From: Pseudopedobacter saltans DSM 12145
GTDB taxonomy: Bacteria > Bacteroidota > Bacteroidia > Sphingobacteriales > Sphingobacteriaceae
Direction: 5' to 3'
Assembly: GCF_000190735.1 (NCBI RefSeq)
Contig: NC_015177.1
Location: forward strand, 3,038,001-3,102,000
Length of the DNA: 64,000 nt
Part shown: piece by piece, positions 29,801-36,947 of the stretch
Layout of the letters: the number at the start of each line of letters is the position of its first letter
How positions within the stretch are numbered: the stretch's first letter is position 1
Notes under the pieces: model-generated
Seen by the model: the letters and a program-made list of their open reading frames with translations, nothing else
Databases searched by the model: none
Told to the model about the DNA's origin: nothing
Translations under genes and position numbers: made by a program

Positions 29801-30468
29801 GTCATTTCGGCATCTTTTTCTTTCAATGCCGTTTGTAGCTGATCCCGCTTTCTAAAATCGATTCGTACCCTGTTATAAAAATATATAGTGATAAAAACCG
29901 AAGCAAAAGCTGCTATAACAATAAATATAATGCTGTATGAGATATAATTTTCTAATTGCGCACTATTTCGCGCCAAGAGTTGCTCCTCATGGCTAATGAT
30001 ATCTTCTATCGCATACCGGCATTTATCCATGTAGCTTCTCCCTCTTTCCAGATTTCCAAAAGGAATGGCCTCGCCCTTACGCTTCTTTACGATAGTCTCT
30101 TCTAAAATAGCTAACCTTTCGTTAGCTAGTGAGGAGAGCGTCTGAATTTTCTTTCTGGTTATTGTATTGCCCTCAGTTAACCCAATGGCTTTATCGATAG
30201 AAATATGCAGATTTTTCACACCTGCATAATAGGGCTCTAAAAAGGCATCCCTTCCGGTAATCAAATAGCCCCTTTGCCCGGTTTCTGCGTCCTGTAAATT
30301 AATGAGGATTTGGGTTACTCCTTCGATAATTTGTCTGGTATTTGATAACTCTGCCCGGCTTTGTATTAATTTTTGTATGCTGATATAAGAAGCTCCCGAA
30401 CTTAAAATTAAAATCAGTAAAGAGATTCCAAAACCTATTTGCAAGTTTCTTAAAAACGTTTTCGCCAT
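26872..30468 (-). CDS. CHASE3-HAMP-GAF hybrid histidine kinase with three receivers
   Basis: Inner-membrane sensor of 1198 residues. TM1 is about 10-30 and a CHASE3-type periplasmic helical domain is about 35-175 (NLQDAETGQRGYLITG). TM2 is about 178-198, HAMP about 200-275 and GAF about 295-430. A Glu/Gln-rich coiled coil (about 435-525) leads to HisKA with His535 in NMSHELRTPLNS. HATPase follows (about 645-760; GTGLGLSISREIA). Three receivers come last (about 810-930, 935-1050, 1080-1195), with acceptor Asp in LLDIQLP, ILDMGVP and LMDMMMPEMDGY. The layout implies a phosphorelay feeding the co-transcribed single receivers. The stimulus is unknown. Confidence 0.93.
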   Translation of the reverse strand: MAKTFLRNLQIGFGISLLILILSSGASYISIQKLIQSRAELSNTRQIIEGVTQILINLQDAETGQRGYLITGRDAFLEPYYAGVKNLHISIDKAIGLTEGNTITRKKIQTLSSLANERLAILEETIVKKRKGEAIPFGNLERGRSYMDKCRYAIEDIISHEEQLLARNSAQLENYISYSIIFIVIAAFASVFITIYFYNRVRIDFRKRDQLQTALKEKDAEMTRRINIIRSIANRVSEGDYEIQVKDNEEDDLGSVANSLNHMTKSLKTAFEKINANEWQQTGLALLNKNLVGNKSVEDLCNQVLKFVVNYTDSYNGALYLSDNDKIILKAAYGLEGHMPKSLKVGEGMVGQVFKDKAFRHFKDLTGDDFTVSFSSGKVKIHNIALMPLILDNECLGVIELGLPNEPREEQISFFQESCKDIGLAISDAYNRNKIQTLLEESQAQAEELQMQHSELENLNMELEAQTQKLQASEEELKVQQEELLQTNQELEERSKLLEEKNHLIAERNLEIQKKAEELALSTKYKSEFLANMSHELRTPLNSILLLSRLMAENTEHNLNEEQIESANVIQSSGASLLELIDEILDLSKIEAGKMKLEFQKIEISGIVSALKALFLPIIKEKNLDFDIKIGADVGQIIETDKMRVEQVMKNLMSNAIKFTSRGSIGLQISRENNNILFAVKDTGIGIPAEQQKIIFEAFQQADGSTRRKFGGTGLGLSISREIAKLLGGEIRLLSKESEGSIFTLVVPISRDESNVHISKPHVEELIEEIATEVTEIQQLTASSNTENLAIHDIPDEVEDDRNNIKKGDKVILIVEDDINFAKALLKYTRKKDYKGVVVVRGDIAAGFAEKYQPLAILLDIQLPIKDGWQVMDEIKSNNATKHIPVHIMSSLKVKKESLLKGAIDFIDKPVALEQINDMFKRIEEALNKYPKKVLIVEENQKHASALSYFLSTFNIQTEIKTSVEDSIDALSSGKADCVILDMGVPDMIAYETLEAVKRNSGLENLPIIVFTGKNLSQFEEAKLRQYADSIVLKTAHSYQRILDEVGLFLHLVEEKQSDTSSKRTNKLGALQEVLKDKKVLVADDDVRNIFSLTKALEKYQMKVVSAIDGKEALVQLENNPDTAIVLMDMMMPEMDGYETIREIRKNKKSEELPVIAVTAKAMVGDREKCIMAGASDYISKPVDTDQLLSLLRVWLYD

Positions 30469-30473
30469 TTAAT

Positions 30474-31949
30474 TTAGTTATAGTTTAGTGGTAAAGTAAA
30501 ATAAAAGGTAGCGCCATTTCCAAGTTTACTGTTTATTCCTACATCTCCGTTATGCTGTCTGATAATCTCTGAACAGATATATAATCCTATTCCCAGTCCC
30601 TGAAATTTAACGGAAGTTTCCTCTACCCGGTAAAATTTATCGAAAATACTTTTTTGGTTATTCTCCGAAATACCTGTACCGAAATCTGTTACGCTCACTT
30701 TAACAAACTCCCGCATTTTTTCGGTTTTGATGATTATTTTATCCGAATCGGGAGCATATTTTAAAGCGTTTGTCAGATAATTGATCAAAACCTGCTCTAC
30801 CCGGTTTTCATCAGCTATGATTTCCCTGTCCAGTCTTTCTCCCTCCTGAAGAATTTCTAACTGAACATTGCCATAAGTATGTTTAATGGTATTCACCACA
30901 TTGTCTATCAAAGAAGACAAACAAAAAGGTCTTTTATTCAGCTTAAGTTTTCCGTTTTCAATCTTCGAGATATCTAACAGATCGGTAATGAGGTTTTGAA
31001 GTTTATCCAGCTGCGACTGCACCCTATGGATATAAGTCCCTACCGGAGAATTATCTTCTGCCTTAAGACTCCTTTCCAGAAGTTGAACATAAGCTTTTAT
31101 ACTGGTTAAAGGTGTTTTTAATTCATGGCTCGCGATACTCAGAAATTCATCCTTCTTTTTTTCTATTTGTTTTTGATCTTCAATGTCCGTGAACGTTCCT
31201 ACCCATTTTACGACCCGACCATCTTCTTTAATAGGTACAATCCTTAACAAATGGAATCTATAAGCTTCGCCATTTATCTTTTTAATTCTAACTTCCATTT
31301 CTAAAAGACTGTCTGTTAGCATAGCTATCGACCATTCCTGAAAAATATCTTTATCCTCCGGATGTACAGGGGGAAAATTTTTATCTGTAACCGAATAGCC
31401 AAACCATTTCTTATTGACAAAATCTATATCTCCTTCCTCTGTTGCTGTAAAAGCTATCTGTGGCAAAGATTCCAATGTAAAATGCAGGTGTTCTACTTTT
31501 TTTCTTAATTCTTCCTGAACTTTTTTTCTAATTTCTATTTCGGATTGCAGATTTTTTTGAGTCTCGTTCAATATTAAGGTCTGTTCGTACAATCTATAGA
31601 ACGTCTTTACTTTTAAAAGAAGGATGTCCGGATCTACCGGCTTTGTCACATAATCTATTCCTCCGGAAGCGTATCCCTTAGTGATAAATTTCTTATCGGT
31701 GTTTACAGCTGATAGAAAAATAATGGGAATATTTTTGGTTTTACTGAATCCAGACAAGGTCTCTGCAACTTCGAAACCATCCATTCCAGGCATCTGAACG
31801 TCTAATATGATCAGCGCATAATTATTTTTCAGTACTTTCTTTAAGGTTTCTTCTCCAGACATTGCAGTGTCAACCGAAAAGTTTTTTGCTTCCAGAAGTT
31901 TCTTTAACGAATATATATTTTCCGCTTTATCGTCGACGATTAGTATCAT
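30474..31949 (-). CDS. REC-PAS-histidine kinase
   Basis: A cytosolic 491-aa protein with no membrane segment. A receiver (1-115; Asp50 in LIILDVQMPGMDGFE) is joined by a coiled coil to a PAS domain (about 150-260). HisKA (His275 in SIASHELKTPLTS) and HATPase (about 370-490; GLGIGLYICSEIIR) follow. The N-terminal receiver probably controls the kinase in response to another phosphodonor. It is the first gene of the operon, 5 bp before the CHASE3 kinase, and is divergent from the MarR-led fatty-acid operon. Confidence 0.92.
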   Translation of the reverse strand: MILIVDDKAENIYSLKKLLEAKNFSVDTAMSGEETLKKVLKNNYALIILDVQMPGMDGFEVAETLSGFSKTKNIPIIFLSAVNTDKKFITKGYASGGIDYVTKPVDPDILLLKVKTFYRLYEQTLILNETQKNLQSEIEIRKKVQEELRKKVEHLHFTLESLPQIAFTATEEGDIDFVNKKWFGYSVTDKNFPPVHPEDKDIFQEWSIAMLTDSLLEMEVRIKKINGEAYRFHLLRIVPIKEDGRVVKWVGTFTDIEDQKQIEKKKDEFLSIASHELKTPLTSIKAYVQLLERSLKAEDNSPVGTYIHRVQSQLDKLQNLITDLLDISKIENGKLKLNKRPFCLSSLIDNVVNTIKHTYGNVQLEILQEGERLDREIIADENRVEQVLINYLTNALKYAPDSDKIIIKTEKMREFVKVSVTDFGTGISENNQKSIFDKFYRVEETSVKFQGLGIGLYICSEIIRQHNGDVGINSKLGNGATFYFTLPLNYN

Positions 31950-32053
31950 TTAATTTAGAGCGCAATTAATTAAAAATAAAATTTAATGATTTAAAATTCA
32001 TCATGCCGCCTTCTTTTCCACAAAAACCACTCCAAAAACACATCTTATTATGC

Positions 32054-32084
32054 TTGCATAATATTTATTGATTTATTATATTTG
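32054..32084 (+). promoter_or_regulatory. Bacteroidota-type promoter of the marR-fad operon
   Basis: TTG at 32054-32056 and TATATTTG at 32077-32084 match the -33 TTTG / -7 TAnnTTTG consensus with 20-bp spacing. The possible TTG start codon at 32082 falls inside the -7 box, so the ATG at 32118 must be the marR start, with a leader of about 27 nt. Confidence 0.65.
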
Positions 32085-32117
32085 GTAGACAACATCAGGA
32101 GTATTCTAATTAAGATT

Positions 32118-32549
32118 ATGAGACACCAGGAAACCATAGACTACTTTTTAAAAATTGTTTGGCAAAATATAGCTAATAAATATAACAATATTGCCTCTGA
32201 ATTTGGTATAACTCAATCTGTTGGTTATTTATTGATCAATATTCATGAGGGAGAAGGAACAACCGTGTCGGAAGTCGCTTCTTTATTAGGGCTAAAGTCC
32301 ACCAGCTTAAGCAGAATGTTAAACAATTTAGAACAAGAAGGGTTGATATATAGGCAAAGCCATCAGACAGACAAACGTTCTGTAAAAGTTTTTCTAACAG
32401 ACTTGGGCAAAGAGAAAAAACAATTGGCAAAAGGCGTAGTTCGGAAGTTTAATGACTACCTGAACCAGAATTTTACAGATGCTGAAAAGGAACAATTAAT
32501 AGATTCCTTGAAAAAAATTAACAAGTTAACAACAGATTACCAACCATAA
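32118..32549 (+). CDS. MarR-family transcriptional regulator
   Basis: A 143-aa winged-helix regulator. The core is TTVSEVASLLGLKSTSLSRM (recognition helix) followed by LEQEGLIYRQSHQTDKRSVK, the typical wing, with dimerisation helices at both ends. The start was moved from the TTG at 32082 to the ATG at 32118 because the TTG lies in the promoter -7 box. It stops 12 bp before the fadN-like gene, so it probably autoregulates and represses the beta-oxidation operon, perhaps responding to an acyl-CoA. The ligand is inferred from context only. Confidence 0.87.
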   Translation: MRHQETIDYFLKIVWQNIANKYNNIASEFGITQSVGYLLINIHEGEGTTVSEVASLLGLKSTSLSRMLNNLEQEGLIYRQSHQTDKRSVKVFLTDLGKEKKQLAKGVVRKFNDYLNQNFTDAEKEQLIDSLKKINKLTTDYQP

Positions 32550-32561
32550 TCTACTTTACTC

Positions 32562-34967
32562 ATGAAAAGAACGATAAAAAAAGTCGCCGTTTTAGGTTCA
32601 GGCATTATGGGCTCGCGCATTGCTTGCCATTTTGCTAACATTGGTGTAGAGGTTCTGTTACTGGATATCGCTCCTAAGGAGTTAACTGCAGAAGAACAGG
32701 CAAAAGGACTTAGTTTGGCTGACAATCAGGTAAAAAACAGGATAGTCAATTCTTCATTACAAAACACAATAAAATCAAATCCTTCTCCTGTATATAGTAA
32801 ATCTGTACTTAATGCTATAACCACAGGCAATTTCGATGATAATATGAAAGATATATCCGGTTGCGACTGGACGATAGAGGTTGTGGTGGAAAATATTGAT
32901 ATCAAGAAGAAGGTTTTCGAACAGGTTGAACAATATCGCAAACCCGGGACATTAATAACATCTAATACTTCCGGTATTCCAATCCACTTAATGACCGAAG
33001 GAAGAACTGATGATTTTAAAAAGCACTTTTGCGGGACACATTTTTTCAATCCGCCGAGATATCTAAAACTGCTAGAGATAATACCTTCTCCATGTACAGA
33101 CCCAACGATTGTAGATTTTTTAATGGAGTACGGCGATCTGTATTTAGGAAAAACCACTGTACTTTGTAAAGACACGCCTGCTTTTATTGCCAATAGAATT
33201 GGAGTTTTCTCAATTATGTCGCTTTTGCATCTGGTACAGAAAATGGATCTTTCTGTGGAAGAGGTTGATAAATTTAGCGGACCTGCTTTGGGACGTCCTA
33301 AATCGGCAACTTTTAGAACTTCTGATGTAGTTGGATTGGACACTATGATAAACGTCGCTAATGGGCTACGTCAAAATGCGCCTGATGATGAATCTATTGA
33401 TGTGTTTTCGCTTCCTGATTATGTGCAAAAAATGCAGGAGAACAAGTGGCTGGGTGATAAAACCGGACAGGGCTTTTATAAAAAAATAAAAGGCAAAGAT
33501 GGCAAGTCTGAAATTCTCGCTTTAGACTTGAAGACTTTAGAGTACCGGCCACAGCAGAAAGTGAAATATACCACCTTAGACGAAACAAAAAAAATAGACA
33601 ATCTGCCAGAAAGAATGCGGGTATACGCAAAAGGGCAGGATAAAGCCGGTGAGTTTTTCAGAATTTCTTTTGCAGGGCTTTTTGAATATGTTTCTAACCG
33701 GATTCCCGAAATAGCTGATGAACTTTATAAAATAGATGACGCAATGCGGGCTGGATTTGGCTGGGAGCTTGGTCCTTTTGAAGTTTGGGATGCCATTGGA
33801 GTGAAAGAAGGTGTCCAGATGATGGAACAACAGGGCAAAAAGCCAGCAAAATGGGTTGAAGACATGTTGGCAACAGGGATAAATTCATTTTATAACGTTG
33901 AAAAAGGTGTAAAAGCATTCTACGATATTTCTTCGCAAGCCTATAAAAATATCCCGGGACGGGAGGCTTATATCTCCTTGGATAACCTTAGAGCAACGCA
34001 CACCGTTTGGAAAAATAGTGGGACTACACTAATTGATTTGGGCGATGGAGTGTTGAATCTGGAATTCCATACCAAAATGAATACTATTGGTGCAGAGGTG
34101 TTGGAAGGTATCAATAAAGCCATTGATATGGCCGAGAAGTCTTATAAGGCTTTGGTTATTGGAAATGACGGTGCTAATTTTTCCGCAGGCGCTAATGTGG
34201 GAATGATATTTATGATGGCTGTAGAACAGGAATTGGATGAAATTAATATGGCCATAAAGTTATTCCAAAACACCTCTATGCGCATAAGACATTCCTCCAT
34301 TCCGGTTGTACTTGCTCCCCATAACTTAACACTCGGTGGCGGTTGCGAGTTTTGTTTGCATGCCGACCATGTACAATTACATGCCGAAACTTACATGGGA
34401 CTTGTTGAATTTGGAGTGGGTTTGATTCCTGGAGGTGGCGGTAGTAAAGAGTTTGCACTGCGGGCATCTGACGAATACAAAGAAGGGCAGATTGATCAGA
34501 ATGTTTTAAAAGATAGGTTCTTAACCATTGCTATGGCAAAAGTTTCAACATCTGCTGCAGAAGCTCACGAACTGGGTTACTTACAAGCTGGAAAATATTC
34601 GATCAGTATGAATAGAGATCGTCTGATTGCAGATGCAAAAACAAAAGCCCTGGAACTGGCTGATGCCGGATATACAGCTCCTGCTCCAAGAAAAGACATC
34701 AAAGTTTTGGGAAATTCAGGTTTAGGGATGGTTTACGCTGGAGCGAATAGTATGCGCTCTGGAAATTACATATCAGAGTACGACCAGAAGATATCCCAAA
34801 AGCTGGGCTATGTCATGTGCGGTGGAGATTTATCTGCCCCCACGTTAGTCACTGAACAGTATCTTTTGGATTTGGAACGCGAGGCATTTATATCATTATG
34901 CACCGAACGCAAAACACTGGAAAGAATACAAAGTATTATAACCGGAGGAAAACCGTTGAGAAATTGA
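32562..34967 (+). CDS. fadN: 3-hydroxyacyl-CoA dehydrogenase / enoyl-CoA hydratase
   Basis: An 801-aa bifunctional beta-oxidation enzyme. The N-terminal NAD-binding fold has AVLGSGIMGSRIACHFANIG (8-27), and the dehydrogenase His motif lies in GTHFFNPPRYLKLLE. C-terminal dehydrogenase repeats follow to about 440. The hydratase/isomerase domain occupies about 480-700 (DGANFSAGANVG, GGGCEFCLHAD, PGGGGSKEF). This order (dehydrogenase first, hydratase second) is that of Bacillus FadN, opposite to E. coli FadB. It converts trans-2-enoyl-CoA to 3-ketoacyl-CoA in the cytosol. The downstream thiolase and acyl-CoA dehydrogenase complete a fadNAE-like set. Confidence 0.9.
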   Translation: MKRTIKKVAVLGSGIMGSRIACHFANIGVEVLLLDIAPKELTAEEQAKGLSLADNQVKNRIVNSSLQNTIKSNPSPVYSKSVLNAITTGNFDDNMKDISGCDWTIEVVVENIDIKKKVFEQVEQYRKPGTLITSNTSGIPIHLMTEGRTDDFKKHFCGTHFFNPPRYLKLLEIIPSPCTDPTIVDFLMEYGDLYLGKTTVLCKDTPAFIANRIGVFSIMSLLHLVQKMDLSVEEVDKFSGPALGRPKSATFRTSDVVGLDTMINVANGLRQNAPDDESIDVFSLPDYVQKMQENKWLGDKTGQGFYKKIKGKDGKSEILALDLKTLEYRPQQKVKYTTLDETKKIDNLPERMRVYAKGQDKAGEFFRISFAGLFEYVSNRIPEIADELYKIDDAMRAGFGWELGPFEVWDAIGVKEGVQMMEQQGKKPAKWVEDMLATGINSFYNVEKGVKAFYDISSQAYKNIPGREAYISLDNLRATHTVWKNSGTTLIDLGDGVLNLEFHTKMNTIGAEVLEGINKAIDMAEKSYKALVIGNDGANFSAGANVGMIFMMAVEQELDEINMAIKLFQNTSMRIRHSSIPVVLAPHNLTLGGGCEFCLHADHVQLHAETYMGLVEFGVGLIPGGGGSKEFALRASDEYKEGQIDQNVLKDRFLTIAMAKVSTSAAEAHELGYLQAGKYSISMNRDRLIADAKTKALELADAGYTAPAPRKDIKVLGNSGLGMVYAGANSMRSGNYISEYDQKISQKLGYVMCGGDLSAPTLVTEQYLLDLEREAFISLCTERKTLERIQSIITGGKPLRN

Positions 34968-34992
34968 TTCTTTTGGAAGGTAAGATATGCTT

Positions 34993-35493
34993 ATTGAGTA
35001 TAGAGTATTGAGACCATACTTATTTAATAATAAATAGTAAAAGAACACTTAGACGTCGTATAATGCACAATATTAAAGAGTTGAAAATTTGGAATAAGTC
35101 GATAGACCTGGCTGTTGATATTTACAGATTAACTGCTGAATTCCCTTCGGATGAAAGATTTGGTTTGACTTCTCAAACTCGTAGATGTGCTATTTCAATT
35201 TCTTCAAATATTTCCGAAGGAGCAGGAAGGAATACAAAAGGAGAGTTTAAACAATTTTTGGGAATTGCAAACGGCTCTTCTTATGAACTACAAACTCAAC
35301 TGGTGATCGCCAATAAGTTAAAATTTATTGATGATCCATCAACAGAAGACATTCTTAACAAGATTGACGAGATCCAAAAAATGAATTACAAGCTTCAAAA
35401 ATCATTAGAAAACATTTAAAATATTTACAAGATCTGTCTCAAATCTAAAACAAACAATGAGCATCTCAATACGCAATACACACTACTCAATAC
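34993..35493. repeat. Inverted repeats flanking the four-helix-bundle gene
   Basis: The left flank has ATTGAG, TATAGA and GTATTGAGA (34993-35013). The right flank has TCTCAATAC (35464-35472) and ACTCAATAC (35485-35493), so GTATTGAGA/TCTCAATAC is a perfect 9-bp inverted pair and a second, weaker pair lies further in. The unit of about 500 bp contains only the four-helix-bundle gene and interrupts the spacing of the fad operon. Confidence 0.55.
35063..35419 (+). CDS. Four-helix-bundle protein (23S rRNA intervening-sequence type)
   Basis: A 118-aa protein of the S23 / bIVP family. It shows LKIWNKSIDLAVDIYRLT, FGLTSQTRRCAISISSNISE, GAGRNTKGEFKQFLGIA and GSSYELQTQL. Family members occur in rRNA intervening sequences and as scattered stand-alone genes; molecular function is not established. 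It has no obvious link to beta-oxidation and is bracketed by inverted repeats, so I infer it was inserted as a mobile-like unit. It lies in the same direction as the operon and would be co-transcribed. Confidence 0.88.
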   Translation: MHNIKELKIWNKSIDLAVDIYRLTAEFPSDERFGLTSQTRRCAISISSNISEGAGRNTKGEFKQFLGIANGSSYELQTQLVIANKLKFIDDPSTEDILNKIDEIQKMNYKLQKSLENI

Positions 35494-35511
35494 TTTAATT
35501 AAAATTAAGAT

Positions 35512-36687
35512 ATGGAAGCATACATTATAGCAGGTTACCGTACAGCGGTTGGAAAAGCTCCCAGAGGCGTTTTCCGTTTTACACGAGCTGATGATTTAGC
35601 TGCCGACGTAATAAAGAGCCTTGTTGCATCTGTTCCGAATCTGGATGTTAACCGAATAGATGATGTAATAGTGGGAAATGCGACACCCGAAGCAGAGCAA
35701 GGCCTGAATATTGGTCGTATGATCTCTCTGATGGGATTAAATACCGACAAAGTTCCGGGCGTAACAGTCAATAGATACTGTGCTTCGGGCCTGGAAACGA
35801 TCGCAACGGCTGTAGCAAAAATAAAAGCAGGCATGGCTCATTGTATTATTGCGGGCGGAGTGGAAGTTATGTCCGGAATGCCTTTCGGTGGAAATAAGAT
35901 TGTACCGAACGCTAAAGTTGCAAAGGAAAACCCCGACTGGTATTGGGGCATGGGACTTACCGCAGAAGCCGTAGCCAGAGAGTTCAATGTGAGTCGTGAA
36001 GACCAGGATGAGTTTGCCTATAATTCACATAAAAAAGCTGTTACCGCGATAGAAAACGGACATTTAAAGGACGGTGTTTTACCAATTACCATACATGAAA
36101 CGTATCTGGACAATAATCTTCAAAAGAAAACAAGGGAATTTGTTGTCGACACAGATGAAGGTCCGCGTAAAGATACCAATTTGGAAGTTTTAGCAAAGCT
36201 TAAACCAGTTTTCGCCCTAAACGGATCGGTTACGGCAGGAAACTCATCCCAAACTTCAGACGGAGCGGCATTCGTTATTGTGGTTTCAGAACAAATGCTG
36301 AAAGAGCTCAATGCAGAACCTCTTGCAAGATTAATCAGCTATGGTATAGCTGGAGTTCCACCAAGGATAATGGGAATTGGCCCAATAGAAGCTATTCCAA
36401 AAGCACTAAAAATGGCTAATCTAAGTTTAGACGATATGGATCTGATTGAGCTTAATGAAGCCTTCGCTTCACAATCCCTGGCAGTAATCAGAAATCTGGG
36501 GATTGACCAAAGTAAGCTTAATGTAAATGGCGGGGCGATAGCATTGGGTCACCCTTTAGGTTGTACCGGCGCAAAATTAACTGTACAGATTTTGAATGAG
36601 CTTAAACGTAGAAATCAAAAATATGGAATGGTTACCATGTGTGTAGGTACAGGACAGGGCGCAGCAGGAATTTTTGAACTGCTATAA
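35512..36687 (+). CDS. fadA: Acetyl-CoA acyltransferase (3-ketoacyl-CoA thiolase)
   Basis: A 391-aa thiolase catalysing thiolytic cleavage of 3-ketoacyl-CoA to acetyl-CoA and a shortened acyl-CoA. The nucleophile is Cys90 in VNRYCASGLETIA. His347 lies in GGAIALGHPLGCTGA and Cys377 in TMCVGTGQGAAG. It has the same length as Bacillus FadA and the same position between FadN and FadE homologues. It lies 92 bp after the four-helix-bundle gene. Confidence 0.93.
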   Translation: MEAYIIAGYRTAVGKAPRGVFRFTRADDLAADVIKSLVASVPNLDVNRIDDVIVGNATPEAEQGLNIGRMISLMGLNTDKVPGVTVNRYCASGLETIATAVAKIKAGMAHCIIAGGVEVMSGMPFGGNKIVPNAKVAKENPDWYWGMGLTAEAVAREFNVSREDQDEFAYNSHKKAVTAIENGHLKDGVLPITIHETYLDNNLQKKTREFVVDTDEGPRKDTNLEVLAKLKPVFALNGSVTAGNSSQTSDGAAFVIVVSEQMLKELNAEPLARLISYGIAGVPPRIMGIGPIEAIPKALKMANLSLDDMDLIELNEAFASQSLAVIRNLGIDQSKLNVNGGAIALGHPLGCTGAKLTVQILNELKRRNQKYGMVTMCVGTGQGAAGIFELL

Positions 36688-36723
36688 ATCAACATAAAAA
36701 GAAACAACACTAACTAAATAATC

Positions 36724-36765
36724 GATGAACGTTTGGGAGCAACTTATGCTCCTAAATCGCTCATC
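36724..36765. repeat. Long imperfect hairpin after the thiolase gene
   Basis: GATGAACGTTTGGGAGCA (36724-36741) pairs with TGCTCCTAAATCGCTCATC (36747-36765) with three irregularities and a 5-nt loop. No U-tract follows on the plus strand, so it is a weak terminator candidate. A second imperfect inverted pair (about 36811-36838 with 36909-36940; shared AATGAATAA core) fills the rest of the 260-bp gap. Confidence 0.5.
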
Positions 36766-36947
36766 TAGTGAAGGAACCAACAGAGAGAACAAGGATGGAA
36801 AGAATAAGGAATAAGGAACAAAGACTAAATGAATAAAGCAAACGGCAAGATGTCTTTTGATCTTTCTTCTTTAATCCTTTAAAAACAAAAATATCAACCG
36901 GGCAAAGTGTCTTATTCATTATCCTTTGCTCTTTAATCTTATAAGTC

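Noticed and set aside
32082-32117. TTG start for the MarR regulator
   Set aside because: The TTG is part of the TATATTTG promoter box, so it cannot be in the transcript from that promoter.
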